Of a stretch of DNA of 64,000 bases, positions 35,105 through 42,300 are shown piece by piece. Position numbers and translations under genes: made by a program. Below the pieces are notes generated by a model, which saw nothing but the letters and a program-made list of their open reading frames with translations, was not told the origin of the DNA and searched no databases. Numbering within the stretch: position 1 is the stretch's first letter; every line of letters begins with the position of its first letter. The stretch comes from Kaistella jeonii (GTDB lineage Bacteria > Bacteroidota > Bacteroidia > Flavobacteriales > Weeksellaceae), in NCBI RefSeq assembly GCF_000812865.1, contig NZ_JSYL01000008.1:1-64000 (forward strand), in the 5' to 3' direction.

Positions 35105-35686
35105 TTATGATTTCGGCGACCATTCCTTGAAGAATGCTTTGGTCTTTTCTAAACTGTATCCTTTTCCATCTTCTAAAACTGAGCTGTCCTGTGTATGAAT
35201 AAGTTTTCCGTTTTGATCTAAAACCAGGAAAACAGGATAGCCGAATTTTGCTCCGGGATTATCATATTTTGCAAAAACTTTTACATTTTTATTTTCCGGC
35301 GAATAATTCAAATGATAGTAAATATAATTTTGATCAACTACTTCCTTTAATTCCGGCGTAGTTTGAACGTAATTATTGAATCGTAAACACCAGATACACC
35401 AGTTTCCACCAGCTTGAATCATGACGTTCTTATTTTCTTTCTTTGCCTGTTTAACCAATTCTGCGATTTTAGCTTCTGCATTTTCTTTGTCGTTGTAAGG
35501 TTTCGGAAGCTTTGCGATCTCGGCTGCAGCAGCTTTTTTCTTTGCTTCTAAAATAGCGGTGCTGTCAACTTTTACAATTAGCGATTTATCTTTAACACTG
35601 TTTTGAGTTTTTAATTGATCAGTTTTTTGCGAACATGCCAAACTAGTGATCAGCAATGACGAAAAAGCGAGAACCTTGAAATTCAT
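35105..35686 (-). CDS. Thioredoxin-like lipoprotein
   Basis: 193 aa from the Met at 35684-35686, which gives a lipoprotein signal (MNFKVLAFSSLLITSLAC, lipobox LAC with Cys at 18). The open frame extends to 35722 but without signal character. A charged linker is followed by a thioredoxin fold (Thioredoxin_7/DUF255-like) with GGNWCIWCLRF, a CxxC redox pair, and the cis-Pro region GYPVFLVLDQNGKLI. Probably a membrane-anchored periplasmic thiol oxidoreductase. Single gene. Confidence 0.82.
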   Translation of the reverse strand: MNFKVLAFSSLLITSLACSQKTDQLKTQNSVKDKSLIVKVDSTAILEAKKKAAAAEIAKLPKPYNDKENAEAKIAELVKQAKKENKNVMIQAGGNWCIWCLRFNNYVQTTPELKEVVDQNYIYYHLNYSPENKNVKVFAKYDNPGAKFGYPVFLVLDQNGKLIHTQDSSVLEDGKGYSLEKTKAFFKEWSPKS

Positions 35687-35761
35687 ATCAATCATTCTTT
35701 TTATATTATTTATTCGTCGCAAATTAACAAAAATAGAGCCAACGATAAACTTTATTATCGT

Positions 35762-35769
35762 TAAATTTG
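35762..35769 (+). promoter_or_regulatory. -7 promoter box TAAATTTG for the acyltransferase gene
   Basis: TAnnTTTG match, 10 bases before the ATG at 35780. Confidence 0.5.
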
Positions 35770-35779
35770 TAAATTATCT

Positions 35780-36655
35780 ATGAAATTTTTATTTAAAATA
35801 ATCCTGCTGTTATCACAAATTCCATTGCGGATCTTGTACCTGATTTCGGACTTTATGTTTTTTGTGATCTATTATCTGATCGGTTACAGAAGAAAAGTGG
35901 TCCTTGAAAATTTACAGCATTCTTTTCCGGAAAAGTCGCCTTTAGAATTAAAAAAAATTGAGAAAAAATTTTACGTCAATTTTTGCGATTACATTGTAGA
36001 AACTTTCAAATCCTTTACCATTTCTTCTACGGAATTGCGAGTTCGGGTGCAGCACTTGAATCAGGACATTTTTCAGGAGGCAAAAGCAGAAAATAAAAAT
36101 GTGATTTTGCTTGCAGGTCATATCTTTAACTGGGAATGGTACAACGCTTTAGCGACGATTATTCCGCAAGAAAATAGTTTTCCTGTCTATAGAAAAGTGC
36201 AGAACAGTTTCTGGGAAGAAAAGATAAAATCCCTTAGAAACAGATTTGGGAATCAAGCTTTAGAAGCAAAAGAGGTGATCCGTCATATCTTCCGCAATCC
36301 CAATGATGGAAATTCTGTTTATATGTTTGTCGCAGATCAAACTCCACATTATTCGGAGGTTACTTATGGTTTAAACTTTTTGAATCAAAAAACCCCGGCT
36401 TTTGTTGGATATGATAAACTTTCGACGAGGATCGATCTTGCGTTTGTTTTTTGTGAGATGAAGAAAGTAAAAAGGGGATATTATCAAATCAATTATTACA
36501 GAATATATCCTGACGGAGAAAAGTTTGTGGAACATGAAGTGGTGCAAAAATTTCACCGTCTGCTGGAAAACACCATTAACAAACGACCCGATAATTATCT
36601 TTGGTCTCACAGAAGATGGAAATATCAAAATGCGATTAAATTCATGGGTTCTTAG
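35780..36655 (+). CDS. Lysophospholipid/lipid A acyltransferase (LpxL-like)
   Basis: 291 aa with an N-terminal membrane segment. LLAGHIFNWEW holds the HxxxxE-type catalytic motif of the LpxL/HtrB acyltransferases (Glu in place of Asp is usual here), and FVADQTPH is the second conserved block. Transfers an acyl chain to lipid A or a related lipid at the inner membrane. The glycosyltransferase gene follows after 28 bases, so both may serve envelope lipid building. Confidence 0.85.
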   Translation: MKFLFKIILLLSQIPLRILYLISDFMFFVIYYLIGYRRKVVLENLQHSFPEKSPLELKKIEKKFYVNFCDYIVETFKSFTISSTELRVRVQHLNQDIFQEAKAENKNVILLAGHIFNWEWYNALATIIPQENSFPVYRKVQNSFWEEKIKSLRNRFGNQALEAKEVIRHIFRNPNDGNSVYMFVADQTPHYSEVTYGLNFLNQKTPAFVGYDKLSTRIDLAFVFCEMKKVKRGYYQINYYRIYPDGEKFVEHEVVQKFHRLLENTINKRPDNYLWSHRRWKYQNAIKFMGS

Positions 36656-36683
36656 TTTTGAAGTCTGTATTAATTTTTATATC

Positions 36684-37646
36684 TTGAATTTAGCAATCGT
36701 CATATTAAACTGGAATGGAAAAAGTTGGTTAGAAAAGTTTCTTCCCAATGTTATTTCAAACTCTGTAAACACTGCTGTTTTTGTGATTGACAATGCTTCA
36801 ACAGATGATTCTGTTTCTTTTTTAAAAGAGAATTTTCCGAGCGTAAAAATTGTTCAAAACGAAAAGAATTACGGATTTGCAGGCGGTTACAATGAAGGTT
36901 TAAAAGAAATTGACAGCGAAATTTATTGTCTTTTAAATTCTGATGTTGAAGTCACTGATAACTGGATCTCGCCCGTTTTAAAATTATTTCAAAGTGATTC
37001 AACTATTGCGGCCATTCAACCTAAAATCTTAGATTACAACCGACGAAATTATTTCGAATTCGCGGGAGCTGCAGGTGGTTTTATCGATAATTTAGGATTT
37101 CCCTATTGCCGTGGAAGAATTTTTGAAAACATTGAAAAGGACGAAGGACAATATGACGATGAAACCGAAATTTTCTGGGCTTCAGGTTGCTGTTTCTTTA
37201 TTCGATCGAAAGATTTTTGGGCTCAAAATGGTTTTGATGAAAGATTTTTTGCGCATCAGGAGGAAATCGATCTTTGCTGGCGTTTAAAAAATTCGGGAAA
37301 GAAAATATTTTATACTGGAAAATCTACAATTTATCACGTTGGAGGCGGAACTTTAAATAAACAGAGTCCACAGAAAACTTTTTTAAATTTTAGGAATAAC
37401 CTTTCAATGCTGTTGAAAAATCTTCCACTTGCAACTTTAATTTGGTTGATCCCATTTCGTATGATCTTAGACGGATTTGCAGGAATTTATTTAGGTTTGA
37501 CGAATGGTTTAGCTCATTTCTGGGCAGTTATCAGAGCACACGGAAGTTGGTACAGACAATTTTATGGAACGATAAAGCGTCGGGGTAAAAATCAAATTAA
37601 AACTTACTACGGTTTAAAATGGTTAATATTTAAACATTTTCTTTAA
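36684..37646 (+). CDS. GT2 family glycosyltransferase
   Basis: 320 aa starting at TTG 36684. An open frame reaches back to 36525, but that part overlaps the acyltransferase gene and has no GT features, whereas from TTG the protein reads (M)NLAIVILNWNGK, the standard family start. GT-A fold: FVIDNASTDDS, NYGFAGGYNEGL, NSDVEVTDNW (DxD-like), and EEIDLCWRL. Rhamnosyl- or similar transferases of this type act on surface glycans; two C-terminal hydrophobic stretches may dock it to the membrane. Sugar and acceptor are unknown. Confidence 0.87.
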   Translation: MNLAIVILNWNGKSWLEKFLPNVISNSVNTAVFVIDNASTDDSVSFLKENFPSVKIVQNEKNYGFAGGYNEGLKEIDSEIYCLLNSDVEVTDNWISPVLKLFQSDSTIAAIQPKILDYNRRNYFEFAGAAGGFIDNLGFPYCRGRIFENIEKDEGQYDDETEIFWASGCCFFIRSKDFWAQNGFDERFFAHQEEIDLCWRLKNSGKKIFYTGKSTIYHVGGGTLNKQSPQKTFLNFRNNLSMLLKNLPLATLIWLIPFRMILDGFAGIYLGLTNGLAHFWAVIRAHGSWYRQFYGTIKRRGKNQIKTYYGLKWLIFKHFL

Positions 37647-37713
37647 TCATTTCGTAAAAATTCAACTTATATCCTGTTCTTCTGATAAATTTATCTAAAT
37701 TTATATCATTGAT

Positions 37714-38574
37714 ATGAAAATAGATATTTACTTTATTTTGACCATCGCTGTCACTGTTATCCTGATTTTGGGTTTACTCATTTATTTCTTTCAACATAAA
37801 TTCTTCTTCCAACCGGAGAAATTGGCGCCAGATTTCAAGTTTGCTTACGATAATTTAAAAGCCGAGGAAAAGACTGTAGAAACTGAACCTGGTGCAAAAA
37901 TTAATTATCTCCATTTTCTCGTAGATCATCCCAAAGGAGTCGTCATTTATTTGAAAGGAAATACCAAAAGCATCAAAGGCTGGGGAAAATTTGCGATCGA
38001 CTTTACAAGATTGGGTTACGAAGTGATCATGATGGATTATCGTGGCTTTGGGAAAAGTACCGGGAAAAGAACGGTTGAAGCGATGAAACGCGATTCCCAG
38101 TTTATTTATGACATTGCTAAAAAAGAATATTCCGAGGATAAAATTATAGTGTATGGTCGATCGCTCGGTTCGGGATTTGCGGCAAGACTGGCTGCAAAAA
38201 ATAATCCGCGAATGTTGATTCTCACTTCTCCGCTCTACTCACTTTTGCGGACTATTCACCGTTATCTTCCTTTTATGCCTGCAAAACCTTTTCTTCGTTA
38301 TAATATTCCGACTTTTCATTATCTAAAAAATGTTCTTTGCCCTATTAAAATTATTCACGGAAGCGACGATAATTTAGTTCCTATAAAAACCGCGATAGAC
38401 CTGTCGGAAATTAATCCCAAACTGACGAGACTTTATGTAATTTTAGGAGCAGGCCATATTAATATTCATCAGTTTGAAGAATACCATCGCGTGATGGAAG
38501 AAATTTTTGAGGAGCGAAAAGTTTTTATCGATATGGATAAAACAAGTATGAATGAAAGCCACAGGAAAAATTAG
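37714..38574 (+). CDS. Alpha/beta hydrolase, membrane-anchored
   Basis: 286 aa. N-terminal transmembrane segment (about 7-26), then an alpha/beta-hydrolase core with nucleophile elbow GRSLGS (Ser near residue 151), MDYRGFGKSTG ahead of it, Asp in GSDDNLVP and His in GAGHINIH. Same family as BEM46/YfhR-type hydrolases. Closely resembles the next gene, which suggests a tandem duplication. Substrate unknown. Confidence 0.85.
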   Translation: MKIDIYFILTIAVTVILILGLLIYFFQHKFFFQPEKLAPDFKFAYDNLKAEEKTVETEPGAKINYLHFLVDHPKGVVIYLKGNTKSIKGWGKFAIDFTRLGYEVIMMDYRGFGKSTGKRTVEAMKRDSQFIYDIAKKEYSEDKIIVYGRSLGSGFAARLAAKNNPRMLILTSPLYSLLRTIHRYLPFMPAKPFLRYNIPTFHYLKNVLCPIKIIHGSDDNLVPIKTAIDLSEINPKLTRLYVILGAGHINIHQFEEYHRVMEEIFEERKVFIDMDKTSMNESHRKN

Positions 38575-38580
38575 TTTTCA

Positions 38581-38588
38581 TAAATTTG
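38581..38588 (+). promoter_or_regulatory. -7 promoter box TAAATTTG for the second hydrolase
   Basis: TAnnTTTG match ending 4 bases before the ATG at 38593, implying a leaderless transcript and separate control from the first hydrolase. Confidence 0.5.
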
Positions 38589-38592
38589 CATC

Positions 38593-39360
38593 ATGTCGGA
38601 AATCCTAAAATACTTTCAGGAAAAAGTAGTTTTTTTACCAGTCATTTTACCGAATCAACACCAATTCGACTTTGAAAAAGATTTCGAGGAATATTTCTGG
38701 GAAACACCGTTTGAGGGAACGATCAATGTTCTTCATTTCAAAATTAAAAATCCAAAAGGTGTTCTTCTCTATTTTCACGGAAACTCGGCTAACCTTCATC
38801 GATGGGGGAAAATTGCCGGTGAATTTACAGAATTTGGGTATGATGTGTTGGTAATGGATTATCGCGGTTATGGGAAAAGTTCGGGTCCCAGAAATGAAGA
38901 TCTACTCTATTCTGACGCTCAGTTTTTCTATAACTTTGCAAAGAAGATTTATGGAGAGGAAAAGATGGTCGTTTACGGACGAAGTCTGGGTGGTGTTTTT
39001 GCCTTAAAAGTTGCTGCTGATAATCAGCCAAAAGCTTTGATTTTAGAAGCTACATTTTTTAATTTGCAGGATATTGTAAACCGTTGGTTACCAAAAAAAG
39101 TGACCGATCGCGTTTCTCCGACGATGACTTATCATTTTATGTCCAACGAAATTATACCTCGAGTGAAAGTTCCGCTGTATCATTTCCATGGAACAAAAGA
39201 TAAGGTAATTCCACTAAAATCCGGCAAAAAATTATTTGAGGTTTTTGAGAAATCGCAACCAAAAATAGAAAAAAAATTCATCGAAATTTCTGGTGCTAAT
39301 CATGATGACTTAGCTTCATTTGAAGAATTCATTAATGAAATAAAAAATATTCTCTACTGA
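38593..39360 (+). CDS. Alpha/beta hydrolase, soluble paralog
   Basis: 255 aa. Same fold and motif order as the upstream gene (MDYRGYGKSSG, GRSLGG nucleophile elbow, GTKDKVIP, GANHDD) but without the N-terminal membrane helix. YFHGNSANLHRWGK near residue 60 forms the oxyanion region. Likely arose by duplication; the two probably differ in location or substrate. Has its own promoter box. Confidence 0.85.
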   Translation: MSEILKYFQEKVVFLPVILPNQHQFDFEKDFEEYFWETPFEGTINVLHFKIKNPKGVLLYFHGNSANLHRWGKIAGEFTEFGYDVLVMDYRGYGKSSGPRNEDLLYSDAQFFYNFAKKIYGEEKMVVYGRSLGGVFALKVAADNQPKALILEATFFNLQDIVNRWLPKKVTDRVSPTMTYHFMSNEIIPRVKVPLYHFHGTKDKVIPLKSGKKLFEVFEKSQPKIEKKFIEISGANHDDLASFEEFINEIKNILY

Positions 39361-39407
39361 AAAATACCTTCACAAATTTAAATAACATCTAAAAAAATGA
39401 TAAAAAA

Positions 39408-39965
39408 TTGATTGATTTCTGCGCCATTGATTTTGAAACTGCGACTCACGAAAGAAATTCTGCATGCGAGATGGGAATTTGCGTCGTTGAAAATGGGGTG
39501 ATTGTTAAAACACAAACCTGGCTTATTAAACCTCCAAGTTTCCCTTATTTTCACCCAAGAAATATTGATGTTCATGGGATCACTCCCAAAGAAGTTCAGA
39601 ACGCACCCACTTTTGAAGAGATCTGGCATGAAGCAGAAAACCTGATGTACGGAAATTTGATGATCGCTCACAACGCTGGTTTCGATGCGGGAGTTTTGCG
39701 AAGCTGTCTGGATTATTATGGTTTTTTTAAACCGAAAATTAATTATTTATGCAGTATCTCTTTAGCGAAAAAATCCTGGAAAGATCTACCAAAATATGGA
39801 CTTAAATCTTTGGCTGAACAGCATAATATTCAGTTTAACCACCACAGAGCCGGAGCTGATGCAGAAGTTTGTGCGAAAATATCGCTCCTCGCCTTTGAGA
39901 GATTAATGCTGACGAGAAATGAAGAGGTAAGTGAGGTAATGAAAAAAAATCTAAAAATTCTATGA
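39408..39965 (+). CDS. DnaQ-like 3'-5' exonuclease
   Basis: 185 aa from a TTG at 39408. DEDDh exonuclease: FCAIDFETAT (Asp/Glu of ExoI), AHNAGFDAGVL (ExoII), HHRAGADAEV (ExoIII, His-Asp). Resembles stand-alone DNA polymerase III epsilon-like nucleases. An ATG lies at 39397 but its frame closes after four codons (MIKN then stop); one extra T there would join it to give MIKNLIDFC. So either TTG initiation or a one-base deletion. Function in repair or RNA trimming is not decidable from sequence. Confidence 0.82.
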   Translation: MIDFCAIDFETATHERNSACEMGICVVENGVIVKTQTWLIKPPSFPYFHPRNIDVHGITPKEVQNAPTFEEIWHEAENLMYGNLMIAHNAGFDAGVLRSCLDYYGFFKPKINYLCSISLAKKSWKDLPKYGLKSLAEQHNIQFNHHRAGADAEVCAKISLLAFERLMLTRNEEVSEVMKKNLKIL

Positions 39966-39981
39966 TCGGAAATTAGGAAAC

Positions 39982-40368
39982 TTAATTACTCAAAACCTGG
40001 GCAACTAAATTAAATTTCGGAATTTCTATTTCTAAATTATCATTGGTCAGAAGATGGCTGCAAAAGTAGGTTCCAGACATGTTTCCAACTCCGGATCTGA
40101 GATTGACATTCGAAAAATATTTAAAAGATTCACCCGGATGAATTTCGGGAGTTAAACCGATCACTCCATCTCCCATCACTTCAGTAAAACCGAAACCAAC
40201 ATCATAGATCAACCATTTTCTTCGCAGTAGTTTGATGGGAAAGTCGCTTAGGTTTTCGATTGTAATGTGATAACGAAAAATAAAACGGTTTTCTGAGGGA
40301 AAACTGTTTTTAATGTCGTATTCTGGAACAACGGAAACCTTAATATCGAATGTAGTTGCAGAAAACAT
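39982..40368 (-). CDS. apaG: ApaG protein
   Basis: 128 aa from the Met at 40366-40368; the extension to 40395 runs into the sucB terminator hairpin and is rejected. Single DUF525/ApaG fold with the RYHITIENLS strand, the HPGESFKY motif and MSGTYFC near the C-terminus. In enterobacteria apaG is linked to cobalt/magnesium resistance; the molecular role is not settled. Lies just downstream of sucB in the same direction, separated by the hairpin. Confidence 0.88.
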   Translation of the reverse strand: MFSATTFDIKVSVVPEYDIKNSFPSENRFIFRYHITIENLSDFPIKLLRRKWLIYDVGFGFTEVMGDGVIGLTPEIHPGESFKYFSNVNLRSGVGNMSGTYFCSHLLTNDNLEIEIPKFNLVAQVLSN

Positions 40369-40396
40369 ATTAGTTATTTTTTTTATTGAATACAAA

Positions 40397-40421
40397 AATC
40401 CCGCCTTTAATTAGCGGGATT
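40397..40421 (-). terminator. Terminator after sucB
   Basis: AATCCCGC/GCGGGATT 8-bp stem with 9-base loop; T run follows in the minus direction. Confidence 0.8.
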
Positions 40422-40452
40422 ATGAATATTTTAGAAATATTTTAAATAACTT

Positions 40453-41709
40453 TTACAATTCAAGCGCTTTTCTTTCGTCACCATCCATTAAGAATTGTAC
40501 GGGGTTATCGATCGCTTCTTTCACGGCTACTAAAAATCCTACAGATTCTTTACCATCAATGATTCGGTGATCATAAGATACCGCCAAATACATCATTGGG
40601 CGAATTACAACTTGTCCGTCAATCGCCATCGGTCTCTGAAGAATATTGTGCATTCCCAAAATTGCAGATTGCGGCGGATTAATAATTGGCGTAGACATCA
40701 TCGATCCGAAAGTACCACCATTCGTTAATGTAAAAGTACCCCCTGTCATTTCATCAATGGTAATTTTACCATCTCTTACTTTTTCAGCAAGGGATTTGAT
40801 GTTTGCTTCAACAGCTCTGAAAGTCATATTCTCAGCATTTCTGAGAACCGGTACCATCAAACCTTTTGGTCCAGAAACTGCAATCGAAATATCACAAAAA
40901 TCGTAATTTATTTTGTAATCTCCGTCGATAGAAGCATTTACATCAGGATACATTTGTAATGCTCTTGTAACTGCTTTGGTGAAGAAAGACATAAATCCTA
41001 AACCGATGCCGTGTTTTTGAGAAAATTCTTCTTTATATTGTTTTCTAATTCTGAAAATTTCAGACATATCAACTTCGTTAAAAGTAGTCAACATTGCAGT
41101 TTCGTTTTTCACTGAAACCAATCTTGCTGCTATTTTTCTTCTTAAAACTGAAAGTTTTGTAGTGCTTGAACCTCTGGATCCGGTTGTAGAAGAAGCAGAT
41201 CCCATCGCTGCAACAGAGGCAGTTTCAGCATCATTTTTCGTAATTCTACCATCTTTTCCAGAACCTGAAACTTGAGCAGTTTCAATTCCTTTTTCGTCCA
41301 AAATTTTCTTAGCTGCTGGAGAAGGAGTTCCCGATGCATAACTTGTAGCAGCTGGTTTTTCTTCTTTTTTAGCTTCCTGAACGATCGCTGGTTTTTCAAC
41401 AACCTTTATTTCTGCTTGTGGAGCTTCAGCATTTTCCGTTTTTGGAGCAGCTGAACTTTCTGGTTTTGCAGCCGTAGTATCGATCAAACAAACAACTTGT
41501 CCCACCTGTACCACTTCACCTTCTTCCGCTTTTAAAGTGATGACACCGCTTTGTTCTGCAGGAAGTTCCAGCGTTGCTTTGTCGGAATCAACTTCAGCGA
41601 TCGGTTGATCTTTTTCTACAAAATCGCCGTCTTTTACCAACCAAGATGCGATTTCAACTTCTGTGATGGATTCTCCCGGCGACGGGACTTTCATTTCTAA
41701 TATTGACAT
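40453..41709 (-). CDS. sucB: Dihydrolipoyl succinyltransferase (E2 of 2-oxoglutarate dehydrogenase)
   Basis: 418 aa. One lipoyl domain with the lipoylated Lys in [11 protein letters not shown] (about residue 44), an Ala/Glu/Pro-rich linker, a peripheral-subunit-binding domain ([18 protein letters not shown]), and the catalytic domain with [11 protein letters not shown] (active His). Passes the succinyl group to CoA in the TCA cycle. Downstream of sucA, but with a small secreted-protein gene between. Confidence 0.95.
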   Translation of the reverse strand: MSILEMKVPSPGESITEVEIASWLVKDGDFVEKDQPIAEVDSDKATLELPAEQSGVITLKAEEGEVVQVGQVVCLIDTTAAKPESSAAPKTENAEAPQAEIKVVEKPAIVQEAKKEEKPAATSYASGTPSPAAKKILDEKGIETAQVSGSGKDGRITKNDAETASVAAMGSASSTTGSRGSSTTKLSVLRRKIAARLVSVKNETAMLTTFNEVDMSEIFRIRKQYKEEFSQKHGIGLGFMSFFTKAVTRALQMYPDVNASIDGDYKINYDFCDISIAVSGPKGLMVPVLRNAENMTFRAVEANIKSLAEKVRDGKITIDEMTGGTFTLTNGGTFGSMMSTPIINPPQSAILGMHNILQRPMAIDGQVVIRPMMYLAVSYDHRIIDGKESVGFLVAVKEAIDNPVQFLMDGDERKALEL

Positions 41710-41727
41710 CGTTAATATTTTTGTTTA

Positions 41728-42294
41728 TTATTTTAAATCTTTTAAAAATTGCTCTGGAATAAATCCTATTAATACTGGAATTTGCTTTTTTTCCAAAACG
41801 GTAAATTTCCAGTTTTTTAAATCAGTGGAATTTGCGACCGCTGTTTTGTCCGTATCTATTAAGAAATAACCCGTTTTATCGTTATATTTAACATGTTCAT
41901 TACCGAAAGATTTTTGCAAAGCAGACAACAAATCATCTTTATTCAGATCAGCTTCATTAAATTTCATTTCAAGTTTTTGCTTAAAATCGATTTTTACAAA
42001 TTTCTTTTCTTTCTGATCAATAATTTTATCACTTACCACGATATTTTCAGGAGTTACGAAATGAAAATCAATTTCCGGTGAATTGAACATGGCGTTCATC
42101 TTTTCAACCAACTGCTCTTTCGAAAAGAGTTTCAAGAAATCTTCATTACCATAAAGCTGAAGTGCTTTTTCAAAATTCTTTTCAATAATTAAGTTATTGT
42201 AATTCCGAAACTGATTTTCAATTTCGGCTTTCATGTTCTGCGCAAAAAACGGAACACAAAGAATTAAACTTAAAAATAAAAAGATTTTTTTCAT
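41728..42294 (-). CDS. Small secreted protein of unknown function between sucA and sucB
   Basis: 188 aa with signal peptide MKKIFLFLSLILCVPFFAQ. The mature part is charged, with two alpha-beta halves and the phrase YFLIDTDKTAVANSTDLKNW near the end; it looks like an NTF2/Lumazine-type or DUF-type periplasmic protein, but I do not recognise the family. It starts 6 bases after the sucA stop and ends 18 bases before sucB, so it must be co-transcribed with both TCA genes. A role in them is not apparent from sequence. Confidence 0.75.
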   Translation of the reverse strand: MKKIFLFLSLILCVPFFAQNMKAEIENQFRNYNNLIIEKNFEKALQLYGNEDFLKLFSKEQLVEKMNAMFNSPEIDFHFVTPENIVVSDKIIDQKEKKFVKIDFKQKLEMKFNEADLNKDDLLSALQKSFGNEHVKYNDKTGYFLIDTDKTAVANSTDLKNWKFTVLEKKQIPVLIGFIPEQFLKDLK

Positions 42295-42300
42295 CTAAAA

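Noticed and set aside
36525..36683. Upstream extension of the GT2 glycosyltransferase
   Set aside because: Overlaps the acyltransferase gene in another frame and lacks family similarity; start placed at TTG 36684.
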